This document shows positions 44,587 to 58,400 of a stretch of DNA of 64,000 bases, piece by piece. The translations under genes and the position numbers were made by a program. Each line of letters opens with the position of its first letter. Position 1 is the stretch's first letter. Source of the stretch: Streptomyces sp. RPT161 (GTDB taxonomy: Bacteria; Actinomycetota; Actinomycetes; Streptomycetales; Streptomycetaceae); the NCBI RefSeq assembly GCF_027533845.1, contig NZ_JAPZVN010000001.1:186001-250000 (forward strand). The letters run 5' to 3'. The notes under the pieces were generated by a model. That model was given only the letters and a program-made list of their open reading frames with translations, ran no database searches and had not been told where the DNA came from.

Positions 44587-45333
44587 ATGGACAACACACA
44601 GACGACTACGGCGAACGGCGGGGCCGGAACACCTCTACCTGGTACCCAGCGCCGGGTGCTGGTCGTCGAGGACGACCCGACGATCGCCGACGCGATCGCC
44701 GCCCGGCTGCGCGCCGAGGGCTTCCAGGTGCACACCGCGGGCGACGGCCCGGCCGCCGTGGACACCGCCCACGCCTGGCAGCCCGACCTCCTGGTGCTCG
44801 ACGTGATGCTGCCCGGCTTCGACGGCCTAGAGGTCTGCCGCCGGGTCCAGGCGCAGCGGCCGGTGCCGGTGCTGATGCTCACAGCCCGGGACGACGAGAC
44901 CGACATGCTGGTCGGACTCGGGGTCGGCGCCGACGACTACATGACCAAGCCGTTCTCCATGCGGGAGCTGGCCGCCCGGGTGCACGTACTGCTCAGACGG
45001 GTCGAACGGGCCACCGCCGCCGCGCGCAGCCCGCGCGGCGGAACGTTGCAGCTCGGCGACCTGGCCATCGACCACGCCCAGCGCCGGGTACGAGTGCGCG
45101 GGGACGACGTCCACCTCACCCCGACCGAGTTCGACCTGCTGGCATGCCTGGCGCAGACGCCGCGCGCCGTGCTCTCCCGCGAGCAGCTGCTGGCGGAGGT
45201 GTGGGACTGGGCGGACGCGTCGGGCACCCGGACCGTCGACAGCCACATCAAGGCACTGCGCCGAAAGATCGGCGCCGAACGCATCCGCACGGTCCACGGG
45301 GTGGGGTACGCCCTGGAGACGCCCGCGCCGTGA
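44587..45333 (+). CDS. OmpR/PhoB family response regulator
   Basis: A 248-residue DNA-binding regulator. The receiver domain has acidic residues E28-D29-D30, the phospho-acceptor D72 (LLVLDVMLPGFDG) and K121 (DDYMTKPFSMRELAARV). The winged-helix output domain contains LTPTEFDLLACLAQTPRAVLSREQLLAEVWDWADASGTRTVDSHIKALRRKIG. The ATG at 44587 gives a short Gly/Thr-rich lead before the receiver. The histidine kinase gene follows after 111 bases that hold a perfect hairpin. Confidence 0.94.
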   Translation: MDNTQTTTANGGAGTPLPGTQRRVLVVEDDPTIADAIAARLRAEGFQVHTAGDGPAAVDTAHAWQPDLLVLDVMLPGFDGLEVCRRVQAQRPVPVLMLTARDDETDMLVGLGVGADDYMTKPFSMRELAARVHVLLRRVERATAAARSPRGGTLQLGDLAIDHAQRRVRVRGDDVHLTPTEFDLLACLAQTPRAVLSREQLLAEVWDWADASGTRTVDSHIKALRRKIGAERIRTVHGVGYALETPAP

Positions 45334-45351
45334 GGCCGGTCACGCCCCCCA

Positions 45352-45376
45352 CACCCGTTCCGCCGCGGAACGGGTG
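45352..45376 (+). repeat. Intercistronic hairpin between response regulator and kinase genes
   Basis: CACCCGTTCC pairs perfectly with GGAACGGGTG around GCCGC. There is no T run, so it is more likely an mRNA processing or partial-attenuation element than a full terminator. Confidence 0.5.
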
Positions 45377-45444
45377 CCCACGCCCCTGGGGTGCCTTTGT
45401 CGACCCGGTCGCGACCCGCTGGAAGGCGCCGGAGGTAGGTGGGA

Positions 45445-46599
45445 ATGAGTCGTAGCCGGGTACCGGGCGGCTCCCGGTTCTTCCGGCGGTCGCCGACCGC
45501 CGAGCGCACCCGCGCGTGGCAGTGGATCTGGGACGGTCTGCGCCCCGTCGACCCTTTCCGGTCGATCAAGGCGGCCCTGGGACTGCTGGTGATCAGCTCG
45601 GTCTTCCTGACCACCCTGCTGGTCCTGGTGGCCATCCACTCGGAGACCGAACTGCGGGTGATCACCATCTTCTCCATCATCACCTCGATGCTGCTGATGC
45701 AGTTCGTCTCCCACGGGCTGACCTCACCACTGCGCGAGATGACCGCGGTCGCCCGCGCGATGGCCCAGGGCGACTACAGCCGCCGGGTACGCACCGGCCG
45801 CAGGGACGAGCTCGGCGAGCTGGCCGTCACCTTCAACAGCATGGCCGCCGACCTGGAGGCCGCCGACCGGCACCGCAAGGAGCTGGTGGCCAACGTCTCC
45901 CATGAGCTGCGCACCCCGATATCGGGCCTGCGCGCCCTGCTGGAGAACGTGGTGGACGGCGTCTGCGAGGCCGACCCGGAGACCATGCGGGCGGCGCTCG
46001 CGCAGACGGAGCGGCTCGGCCGACTGGTGGCCGACCTGCTGGACCTGTCCCGGCTGGACAGCGGTGTGGTGCCGCTGGACGCCCGGCGCTTCGAGGTGTG
46101 GCCTTACCTGTCCGGGGTGCTGAAGGCGGCGAGCATCAAGCCGGGCGTGGCGCTGGCGTCCCCGTCGCACTCCCGCTCCCGCGGCGACGTCCATCTGCAC
46201 CTCGACGTCTCCCCGCCGGAGCTGACCGCCTACGCCGACGCGGAGCGGCTGCACCAGGTGGTCTCCAACCTGATCGACAACGCCGTCAGGCACAGCCCGC
46301 CCAGTGGCCGGGTCACCGTGCGCGCCCGGCGCGGCGCGGGCCCGGAGAGCCTGGAGCTGGAGGTGCTCGACGAGGGTCCCGGCATCCCGGAGTCGCAGCG
46401 CTCGAAGGTCTTCGAACGGTTCAGCAGGGGCAGCATCCCCGCCCCGCACGGTTCGGGCAGCGACGGCGGCACCGGGCTGGGGCTGGCCATCGCCCGTTGG
46501 GCCGTGGAACTGCACGGTGGCCGGATCCGGGTGGCCGAATCCCCCCGCGGCTGCCGCATCCACCTCACCCTTCCGGGTAAGGATCAAGCGTTGGATTGA
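45445..46599 (+). CDS. Sensor histidine kinase
   Basis: A 384-residue membrane kinase. Two transmembrane helices (ALGLLVISSVFLTTLLVLVAI and VITIFSIITSMLLMQFV) are separated by only a few residues, so the sensor loop is very small. HAMP (LTSPLREMTAVARAMAQGDYSRRVRTG) follows, then the phospho-accepting H153 in LVANVSHELRTPISGLRALLENV and the ATPase with N (SNLIDNAVRHSPPSG), G1 (LDEGPGIPES), F (FERFSRG) and G2 (GGTGLGLAIARWAVELHGG) boxes. The ATG at 45445 has GGAGGTAGGTGG upstream. It pairs with the regulator just before it. Confidence 0.94.
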   Translation: MSRSRVPGGSRFFRRSPTAERTRAWQWIWDGLRPVDPFRSIKAALGLLVISSVFLTTLLVLVAIHSETELRVITIFSIITSMLLMQFVSHGLTSPLREMTAVARAMAQGDYSRRVRTGRRDELGELAVTFNSMAADLEAADRHRKELVANVSHELRTPISGLRALLENVVDGVCEADPETMRAALAQTERLGRLVADLLDLSRLDSGVVPLDARRFEVWPYLSGVLKAASIKPGVALASPSHSRSRGDVHLHLDVSPPELTAYADAERLHQVVSNLIDNAVRHSPPSGRVTVRARRGAGPESLELEVLDEGPGIPESQRSKVFERFSRGSIPAPHGSGSDGGTGLGLAIARWAVELHGGRIRVAESPRGCRIHLTLPGKDQALD

Positions 46600-46859
46600 C
46601 GCACGGTCTCGAACAAGAGCACCACAGCGGAGCAGGAAACCGCAGGCCGCAGGCCGAATGGGCGCCTCTGCGCGGGCATGGGCAGCGCGCGGGCGCCCAA
46701 AAGAATGCCGATTTCCCGCCAAAGCCAGCCGCCAAACCAAGTTTTCGGTGTGACGTACACGACGACTGCCCCTCGTAACCTGCGCGTACCCGCCCGGTAG
46801 GCGTAGCCTTTATTTCCGCTGTCCACCACCTTGTGAAGCGGAAGAGGGCGGTTGCCGCC

Positions 46860-50684
<3,825 letters not shown>

Positions 50685-50700
50685 GCCTCCGGCGTTCAAC

Positions 50701-50738
50701 GCCCCGGCCCCCGCTGATCGTTCAGCGGGGGCCGGGGC
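50701..50738 (+). terminator. Intrinsic terminator after kgd
   Basis: Perfect 17-base arms (50701-50717 and 50722-50738) around TCGT, followed by GTTT. It lies 16 bases after the kgd stop and separates kgd from the convergent fxsT gene. Confidence 0.9.
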
Positions 50739-50767
50739 GTTTGAGGGCCTGGGGCCGAAGCCCCTCC

Positions 50768-50782
50768 GGGGGCTTCGCCCCC
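50768..50782 (-). terminator. Short GC-rich hairpin downstream of fxsT
   Basis: GGGGGC pairs with GCCCCC around a three-base loop. It lies 14 bases after the fxsT stop on the minus strand. No T run is seen. Confidence 0.4.
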
Positions 50783-50796
50783 AAACCAACGCCTTC

Positions 50797-53787
50797 TCAG
50801 TTGGGTTGGGGCTCGAAGTCCCAATAAGGCCGTTCGCGGCGGCGAACGGACATGGTGTGCGGGTGCTGCGCGCCCAACGTGTCGGCGAGCTGCTGCAGGG
50901 CCTCGCCCTCCAGCTTCGCCGCCTCCTGGGTGCGCCGCAGCGACCGCAGGTCGTCGGCGAGCGCGGCCTTGCAGGACAGCGTGAGCGGATGGGTGTCCCC
51001 CAGCGCCGACTTGGCCCGCTCCAGGTTCTCCCGGCTCACCCGCGCCGCGCCCTCCTCGTCCCCGGCGAGGTTGCGGGCGCCGGAGGTGTTGAGCGCACAG
51101 CCCAGTGTCCAGGGGTGGTCCTGGCCGACGGCCGCGGCCATGTCGTGCCAGGCGCGCTCGGCGTTGGCCAGCGCCTCCCCCCGCTCGCCGTACTCCCACA
51201 GCACCAGGCCGACGTTGCCCTCGGTGCCGATCGCGTACGGGTGGTCCTCGCCGACCAGGCCCCGGTACCGCTCGGCCACCGCGGTGGACAGCTCGCGGGC
51301 CTGGTCGAGGTCGCCGTGCGCGCGCAGCAGCGTCGCGTAGTCGGCCTGCACCATCAGGGTGTCCGGATGGCGCGGCCCCTGCGTCTGCCGGAAGCGCTCC
51401 ACCACGCTGCGCATCAGCGCCTCGGCCGCCGGCACCAGCCCGGTGCGCCGCATGCACAGAGCCAGGTTGAGCTCGGCGCGCATGGTCTGCGGGTTGAACT
51501 GGTCCATGATCTGGCGGTGCACCCGTACGTTCTGCTCCTGCCGGGACATCGCCTCCGCGTACCGGCCGAGCAGCCGCAGCATCCAGGCGTACTGCAGCCC
51601 GGAGTGCAGGGTCAGGTGGTGGCGCGGGTGCAACAGCCGTTCCCTGATGCGCAGGTTGACCGCGTGCAGGTCCAGCGCCTCCTGGTACCGGCCGAGCAGA
51701 CCCAGCGCCAACGCCAGGTTGCCGCGGTCCTGTTGGGTGCGCGGCGCCTCCTCGCCCAGCAGCCGGGTGTAGACCTCCACGGACGCCGCGTAGAGCGCCC
51801 TGGCCTCCTCGTAGGAGCCGAGCGCCATCATGCTGCCGCCCAGACTGTTCTGCGCCCACAGCAGTTCGGGGTCGCCGGGCTCGCGCACCGCGGCCAGCTC
51901 CTCCACCGCGGCCCGGCCCAGCGCCTCGGCCTCCCGGTAACGGCCGCAGCGGCGCAGCATGTTGGCGTGCACCCGGCTGAGCTCCAGCAGCGCCGGGTCG
52001 TGCCGCGGCAGCGCCGCCCGCCACCGGGGGACGGTCAGTTCACACAGCCGTAGGGCGGTGCTGTTCTCGCCGCGCAGCTTGAGGTAGTTGAGGCAGTTGA
52101 GAATGAGTTGGCGGACGTCCGGCTCGGTGCTGTCCAGCGCGCCGGAGGTCTCCAGGTGCGGGATCAGTTCGGCGTACCGCGCCCACTCCCGGGTGTCACT
52201 GGGGCTGCGCGGGTCGGCCCCGGCGAGCACCCGGCAGGCGGTGGCGGACAGTTCGTCGCGCTCGGTCTCCGACAGGTTGCTGAGCAGGAAGCCGTGGTAG
52301 AGCCGGTGCATCTGCACGGTGTCCACCGTCGGGTCCTGCTCCGGGGTCTCCACGTAGTCCATCCGGACCGCGGTGGACTCCGACAGCCTGCGCAGCGCGG
52401 TGTGCCAGCGGATCTGGTCGGTGGCCAGCGCGGCGAGGTGCTCCGGCAGGTCGGAGGGGCGGGCGGTCTGGATCAGCCGTACCGGGATGGCGTCCGGTGC
52501 GAAGAACGCGAACAGCCGGAGCAGCTCGGTCGCCTCCGGGCTGCGCTCGGCCAACGTGTTGAGCGTTATCGACCAGCTGGTCTGGAAGCCCATCGAGTAG
52601 TCGGAGGAGATCCGGATGGCGATCTGGCTGGGGCTGCCGCGGCGGATCAGTTCGATGTAGTCCTTGGCGGCCATCGGGTTGGTGGACAGCCAGGCCGAGG
52701 TCTGCGCCAGCAGCAGCGGCAGGTCCTCGACCGCGTCGGCGAGCTGGTCGGCCTCGTCGACGGTCAGCCGTTCGGCGCGGCGGCGCGCGTAGGCGATGGA
52801 CTCGCCCCGCTCGAAGGGCCGGACCTCGATCTCGGAGACGGTTCCGGTGGCCGCCCAGTCCTGGGTGAGGGTGGTGAGCAGCACATGCCCGTTGCCCTCC
52901 GGCAGCAGGTCCTCGATCTGCTCCATGTCGTCGGCGCTGTCGAAGACCACCAGCCACTTGCGGTACGGCCGACCGGTGCGCAGCGCCTCCTGTACGGCGC
53001 GGATGCGGTCGCCGAGTTCGGTACCGGTCTCCAGACCGAGCCGGGGCGCGAGGGCCGCGAACTGCTCCCGGGCGGTGGCCCGGAACGCGGCGCTCACCCA
53101 CCACACGATGTCGTAGTCGTTGCTGAACCGGTGCGCGTACTCGGCGGCGATCTGCGACTTGCCGACCCCGGAGATCCCGCGCAGCGAGCACCGGGCGCCG
53201 CCCCGGCCGCCCGCCGCGAACCGCTCGTGCAGCGCCTCCAGCGCGGTGTCCCGGCCGGTGAAGCGGACGTTGCGGCGCGGCAGGCTCCACACCGCGGGCG
53301 GGTCGTTGGGGAATCGCGGCGCCGCCGGATCGGGTTCGGCGTCCGGGGCCGTCCGCTCCCCGTCCAGGCCGAGCCGCCGCATGATCCTGCGGTGCGCCTC
53401 GCGCGCGTCGAGGTCGCGCAGGTCGACGGGGCTGAGCGGGGCCGCGGTGGGCGGCAGTGCCCGGGTGGCGACGCTGACCGCGGCGAACCGGTCGACGTTC
53501 GCCGGTACGACGGCGTGCAGCGCCTCGGTCCACTCGGCGTCGGTGCGCGGGCCGAGCGAGAAGTACCAGTCGTCCAGCACCAGCAGGACCCGTCCCGGCG
53601 CCGTCAGCAGGTTGTCCAGCGCCTCGGTGAGCGGCATGTCCACCGGCGGGTCCCAGCGCAGCATCGCGGTGCCGTGGCCCTGCCGTTCGAGTCGGTGCGC
53701 GATCCAGGCCGCCCAGGGCCGGTTGAACCCCGCGTAGCTTATGGTGAAGTGCTCTCGGGGGCCGCCAACCTGCGTGCGTTCGGCCAT
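50797..53787 (-). CDS. fxsT: FxsT-like protein: TIR, P-loop NTPase and tetratricopeptide repeats
   Basis: A 996-residue protein. Residues 10-110 resemble a TIR domain (FTISYAGFNRPWAAWIAHRLERQGH). Next is an NB-ARC/STAND ATPase with Walker A GISGVGKSQ at 204-212 and Walker B-like KWLVVFDSADD. The last 400 residues are TPR units (VHANMLRRCGRYREAEALGRAAVEEL, GNLALALGLLGRYQEALDLHAVNL and others). This architecture is standard for the third protein of FxSxx-COOH systems. STAND proteins act as signal-triggered switches, often in conflict systems. It lies 21 bases after fxsB, with AGAGGGAG before its ATG. Confidence 0.92.
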   Translation of the reverse strand: MAERTQVGGPREHFTISYAGFNRPWAAWIAHRLERQGHGTAMLRWDPPVDMPLTEALDNLLTAPGRVLLVLDDWYFSLGPRTDAEWTEALHAVVPANVDRFAAVSVATRALPPTAAPLSPVDLRDLDAREAHRRIMRRLGLDGERTAPDAEPDPAAPRFPNDPPAVWSLPRRNVRFTGRDTALEALHERFAAGGRGGARCSLRGISGVGKSQIAAEYAHRFSNDYDIVWWVSAAFRATAREQFAALAPRLGLETGTELGDRIRAVQEALRTGRPYRKWLVVFDSADDMEQIEDLLPEGNGHVLLTTLTQDWAATGTVSEIEVRPFERGESIAYARRRAERLTVDEADQLADAVEDLPLLLAQTSAWLSTNPMAAKDYIELIRRGSPSQIAIRISSDYSMGFQTSWSITLNTLAERSPEATELLRLFAFFAPDAIPVRLIQTARPSDLPEHLAALATDQIRWHTALRRLSESTAVRMDYVETPEQDPTVDTVQMHRLYHGFLLSNLSETERDELSATACRVLAGADPRSPSDTREWARYAELIPHLETSGALDSTEPDVRQLILNCLNYLKLRGENSTALRLCELTVPRWRAALPRHDPALLELSRVHANMLRRCGRYREAEALGRAAVEELAAVREPGDPELLWAQNSLGGSMMALGSYEEARALYAASVEVYTRLLGEEAPRTQQDRGNLALALGLLGRYQEALDLHAVNLRIRERLLHPRHHLTLHSGLQYAWMLRLLGRYAEAMSRQEQNVRVHRQIMDQFNPQTMRAELNLALCMRRTGLVPAAEALMRSVVERFRQTQGPRHPDTLMVQADYATLLRAHGDLDQARELSTAVAERYRGLVGEDHPYAIGTEGNVGLVLWEYGERGEALANAERAWHDMAAAVGQDHPWTLGCALNTSGARNLAGDEEGAARVSRENLERAKSALGDTHPLTLSCKAALADDLRSLRRTQEAAKLEGEALQQLADTLGAQHPHTMSVRRRERPYWDFEPQPN

Positions 53788-53808
53788 CCGACCGTCTCCC
53801 TCTGCCGC

Positions 53809-55140
53809 TTACCGTTCTGCCCGAATGCCTTCTTCCGGGGGCTGACCACCGGGCCCCGGCCGAAATCCCCTGTCCGTGCGCGTAGCTGACCCTCTGTCGG
53901 GCAGGGTAACGGAATCGTGGTGCGCGAGTGCCGTATCGAGCCGACGCGCGATGTGCCGGATCAGGTGCTCCAGGTCGGCGCAGTACACCGACGGATGGCG
54001 GAAACCGCTGCCCTCCAGGTACCGGTGGGTGTAGTTGCCGCCGCCGCACACCCGTACCACCGGGCAGCCGCGGCAGGTGGCGCCGAGGCCGTCGGCGCCG
54101 AGTTGCCGGGCGGCCACCCCGGGGTGGTCGAGCGCCTGGTCGAAGGTGTTGCGGAAGACGTCCAGGCCGGTCGCGGGGGCGTGCTCGTACGCGGTCTTGA
54201 GCGAGTCGACCTGCTCGATCGCGCCGTCGGTGTCCACCACCAGTGCCGCGCTCGGTGACAGGCCGACCGACTCGGTGCGGCTGGGCAGGCCGAGCAGCAG
54301 CGCGATGATCTCGGTGAACAGCCTTACCCGCGGCCCGGGTTCGCCGTCCCACCACAGGTCGAAGACGGTGGCCAGCCACGTCCCGTACGGCACGGCGCGG
54401 GCGTGGCGCGCGGCCCACGGCGGCCGGTGCGGTAACCCCGGTGGCGGCGCGGTCCAGTTGGCGTGCGGCAGCAGCAGGTCGAGGCTGGGCGGGCGCAGCG
54501 CGGCCAGCGAGTGGTAGACGAGCGCGGGGTCGGCGGCCAGGTCGATGGTGCACAGCAGTCCGGCGTAGCCGTCCGGCCGGTCGGCGAGCAGCCGTGCGGC
54601 ACGGGAGGCCGCGGGCCAGGAGGGCCGCCCGGCGTGGTCGGTGCGGCGGGCGTTGAGCGCGGCCGTGCCGCCGTCGAGGCTGAGCCCGACCCGGATCCCG
54701 GCGGCGGTCAGCCGGTCCAGCGTGTGGGCGGTGAGCAGGGTGCCGTTGGTCTGCACGGTGATGTGCGCGGTGCGGCCCGCGGGCAGCGCCGAGCGCACGG
54801 CCTCGGCGTATTCGAGCACCGTGCCGGGGCCGGTCATCAGGGGTTCGCCGCCGTGCAGGTCGACCCGGATCTCCCGCAGTCCGTGCCGCCGCACGTGCTC
54901 GGCGACACGCTGAGCGGTGCGGCGCATGGTGGCGCTCTGGGTGCGCGCCGGACGGTCCCGCCAACTGCGGTCGCGGCCCTGGTAGATGTAGCAGTAGGCG
55001 CAGGCCAGGTTGCACCGGCTGTGTACCTTGAGCACGAACTGCCGCAAGGGGACGGGTTGTCGGCCCGCCGCACGCAGTGCCGGGACGTCGAGTGCGGCGA
55101 GGGGCCAGGGGGCGAACGCTGATCCTTCGACCTCACTCAT
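53809..55140 (-). CDS. fxsB: Radical SAM/SPASM peptide maturase (FxsB-like)
   Basis: A protein of about 443 residues. The radical SAM cluster motif is C43-x3-C47-x2-C50 (VHSRCNLACAYCYIYQGRD). The barrel contains LHGGEPLM and VQTNGTLL. The C-terminal SPASM-type region has CRGCPVVRVCGGGNYTHRY and SVYCADLEHLI, which hold auxiliary iron-sulfur clusters. FxsB-family enzymes make a C-C or C-O cyclophane link in a precursor that ends in F-x-S-x-x. The ATG at 55140 begins MSEVEGSAFAPWPL; an upstream TTG at 55173 has no better site. It lies 136 bases after the precursor gene and 21 bases before fxsT. Confidence 0.93.
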   Translation of the reverse strand: MSEVEGSAFAPWPLAALDVPALRAAGRQPVPLRQFVLKVHSRCNLACAYCYIYQGRDRSWRDRPARTQSATMRRTAQRVAEHVRRHGLREIRVDLHGGEPLMTGPGTVLEYAEAVRSALPAGRTAHITVQTNGTLLTAHTLDRLTAAGIRVGLSLDGGTAALNARRTDHAGRPSWPAASRAARLLADRPDGYAGLLCTIDLAADPALVYHSLAALRPPSLDLLLPHANWTAPPPGLPHRPPWAARHARAVPYGTWLATVFDLWWDGEPGPRVRLFTEIIALLLGLPSRTESVGLSPSAALVVDTDGAIEQVDSLKTAYEHAPATGLDVFRNTFDQALDHPGVAARQLGADGLGATCRGCPVVRVCGGGNYTHRYLEGSGFRHPSVYCADLEHLIRHIARRLDTALAHHDSVTLPDRGSATRTDRGFRPGPGGQPPEEGIRAER

Positions 55141-55276
55141 GAAGCGTGCATGGCCGCAAAGGAGTTGGCGCAAACATATTCGACCGGCGACTGACTGATT
55201 CCTCCCGCCCTGCGCCCGGTTTTCCCCGCTCCGCCGCCCCTTTCCTGCCCGCCGCGCCGACAGGGGCCGGAACCGG

Positions 55277-55471
55277 TCAGCGGTCGGGCGAGTCCTCGTG
55301 GTACGCGACGGCGGCCGCGGCGGCCCGTGCCCTTTCGCGCAGCCCGGCGAGCACCGCGCCCAGCACCGGATGGGCGGTGCGCTCCGCCAGTGCGTCCAGG
55401 TCGAGCCCGGCGTAGTCGGGCAGCGGCTCCTCGGCCGACAGCCATGGCCCCGCCTCGCGCGTACTGATCAC
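55277..55471 (-). CDS. fxsA: FxsA-like precursor peptide with non-canonical C-terminus
   Basis: A 64-residue peptide starting at a GTG at 55469-55471 that overlaps the stop of the vWA gene (GTGA). The middle, LPDYAGLDLDALAERTAHPVLGAVLAGLRERA, matches the FxsA leader pattern. The C-terminus is VAYHEDSPDR and lacks the F-x-S-x-x ending that names the family. Aromatic residues available for a cyclophane are W10 (W-L-S), Y20, Y57 (Y-H-E) and H58. It is too short to have been obvious in a longer overlapping frame. The maturase gene follows at once, so it is very likely its substrate, but the modified site is unknown. Confidence 0.75.
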   Translation of the reverse strand: MISTREAGPWLSAEEPLPDYAGLDLDALAERTAHPVLGAVLAGLRERARAAAAAVAYHEDSPDR

Positions 55472-58400
55472 TCCGGTTCCTCCAACGCCAGCATCCGCTC
55501 CCGGGTGGAGCGGGCCTGCGGTCCCCCGGCCGCCCCGGAACGCTGCCACAGCTCCCATGCGCAACGGTAGGCCTCCAGGGCCCTGGCCCGCCCGGCGGTG
55601 CGCTCCAGCACGGTGCCGCGCTGGTGGTACGCCTGGGCGGCGAGCAGCGGTTCGCCCGCGCGCAGCGCGCTGTCGGCCGCGCGGCGGAACGACTCGGCGG
55701 CCTGGTCGCGCTTCTCCGCCGCGCCGGGGCCCTCGGCGAGGTCCAGCAGTACCCCGCCGTGCTCCAGCCAGGCGCGGGCCGCCATCGCGTCCGTGCTCCC
55801 CGGGTTGGCGCCACGGGCGGCGCGGTCCAGTATCCACTCGGCCTCGTACAGGTCGGTCTGCGCGCCGCCCGCCGCCCGCCGCTGCCGTAGCGCCCGGCCG
55901 AACACCAGGCGCCGCTCGGCGAGCAGCGGATGGCTCTCCGGGGTCTGGGCGAGCGCCTCGCGCAGCACCCGTACCGCGTCGGTGGCCACCGCCAGGCCAC
56001 CGCCGCGCGCCGTCCACTCCGCCAGCACCCTGCCGCGCTCCACCAGCAGTTGGGCGCGGTCCGGGTCATCGGTGGGCAGCAGCCTCTGGGCGCGGGCGAA
56101 CGCCCGGTCGGCGGCGGTCAGTTCGGCGGTGTCGGCGGTGTGCGCGTAGCGCGCGGCGTGGGCCCGGCCGAGCCGCCGCAGGCACTCCAGGGTCAACTCC
56201 GGCTGGTCCGGCAGGGCGTCGGCCACCGCGAGCGCCCGGCGCAGCTCGGCCAGCGCCTCCAAGGCACCCGGGTCGGCGGCCGCGGCGGCCCGTGCGGCGG
56301 CCAACTCCAGCAGCACCTGGCAGGTTTGCGGTGACGGATCGGTGGCGGTCGCGGCGACCGCCTCGAAGTCGGCGACCGCGCGCAGCGCCAGCGAACGGGC
56401 CTCGTCGGCGGCCCCGCGCCGCGCGGCGTCCTCGGACAGCGCCAGCAGCAGTCCGCCCCTGGCCACCTGGGCCCGGTCCGGCAGCGGTTCGCGGTACGGC
56501 CAGGAGCCCAGCACCTCGTCCAGCCGCAGCGCGGCGCCGATCAGCAGATGGCGGTCGCCGCCGAGGTCGTACCGCTCCTTGGCCACCTCCACCCCGCACA
56601 GTTGCGCCTCAAGCGCCGCGTGCGGCTCCCCGCGCAGCAGCCGGTGCGAGCGCTCCAGGCTGTCGGCCGCCTCGGCGAGCAACTGGGCCTTGCTGCCAGG
56701 CCGTTCGGCCTGCGCGGCCTGGGCCCGCAGCACGCGGCCGAGCACCAGATGAGCGCGGGCGGCGTCGGTGGCGAGCACTCCGCTGTCGACGGCGTACTCG
56801 GTGGCCAGCCGGGCGTTCTGCTCGGCGTCCACCAGCGTCCCGTCGTCCGGCCGGGTCTCCCACAGACTCAGCAGGCACTCGGCGAGCAGTGTGCGCAGCG
56901 GTACGGTGCGGCGCGGCTGGCGGTCGTCGGCGGGCGCGGTGCGCAGCAGGCGGATGGCCTCCCACAGGTCGCGGATGGTGCCGTGGCGCTGGAAGCGGGC
57001 CAGCCGGTCCCGGGCGGTGTCCACCACGCGTCCCTGGTGGCCGATGAACACCCCGCCGGGCGGTGTGACGCTGGCCTGCGGGCCGGTCTGCGCGGGCTGG
57101 CCCGGGGCGGGCCCGACGCCGCCGGGCTGGAAGCGGCGCAGCACCTTGCGCGGCACCTCCGCGAACGGCTCCGGGACCGGCACGGTGCCGAACTCGCCGG
57201 AATCCGACGGTCCGGCGCCGCCGGAGAGATAACCCACCACCATCGCCGGGAAGTTGCGGGCCCGCCGCCCGAACACCCGCTCCACGTAGAGCGAGCAGTG
57301 CTTGAGCACCAGCGACGCCTCGCCGAGGCCGAGCCTGCGCAGCAGCACGTCCCGTACCCCGGGCACGAACTCGTACCACGGCCCGGTGCTCTCCCGTTCC
57401 GGCGCGTCGGTCTGCCGGGGCTCCTCCTCGTGCCGCAGCAGCAGGCCGCTGAGCAGCACCTCGGCCATCTCCACCGGGCCGGTCTGCGGCATCATCGCGC
57501 GCTGCACCAACTGCATCACCGGGTAGGCGAGCGGCGCCGCCGACAGGTAGACGGCCAGGTGCTGGGCCGCGGGGGAGGCGACCGCCTGGAACTCCTGGAC
57601 CAGGTCCTCCGGGGTGCGTTCGGAGAACTGCCTTGGCACAGGGGCGACTTCGCGCCGGTCGTGCACCCAGGCGGCGGAGGCGTCCAGCGCGCAGGGGGCC
57701 GTTCCGGCGACCGCGCGGGCCCACGCGCCGAGCGCCGACTGGGTGGGCGACAGCACCGGCACGGCCAGCGCTCCGGGGGCGCGCGGCTGGGAGCGGCGGC
57801 GGCGCGGTACGAAGTCCAGCCGCCCGCCCGGTCCGCCGGGGCCGCGCAGCAGTCCGGGCTCGGCGGGCAGCAGGGTGCGCGGCCACATCCGCTGCGGCAG
57901 CGGCTGGAGCACGGCGACCGGGCCGGTGCCCGCGAACCGGTGCAGCAGCCGCTGCGCCGCACCGCGCCGCCACAGCGCGCCGGAGCAGTCGCTGAGCAGC
58001 AGCGTGATGGTGCGCCCGGTCGGATCGCGCAACCGGTCGGCGGGGGCCAGCGGTTCACCGGGGTCACGTCCCGCGCCGACGCCCGGCAGGCCGTCGGGGC
58101 GGGAGCGCAGGTACTGGACGCAGACGTCGCGGAAGGCGCCGACGTGTTCGCAGACCAGCCGCAGTTCCTGGAGCATCTGGTCCCACACCACCATGGACGG
58201 CGAGTCGTCCATGACCAGCAGCAGGCTGGCCTCCCTGCGCCGTACCTCCTCGAAGACCGGCATCAGCTGCCCGCTGCGGGCACTGGTCTCGGCGGTGGCC
58301 GTCTCGTCCAGTTCGCCGCGCACCGGCTGGATCCGTGGCCGGTAGCGCTGTAGCGGCCGCAACGCGCGCTCCAGCGGCAGCAGCCCGGGGAAGGCGGCGG

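Noticed and set aside
55137..55276. Short open frames between fxsA and fxsB as an alternative precursor
   Set aside because: The only small frame (14 codons ending at the fxsB start) has no ribosome-binding site at proper distance and no leader similarity; the GTG-started 64-residue peptide fits position and pattern better.
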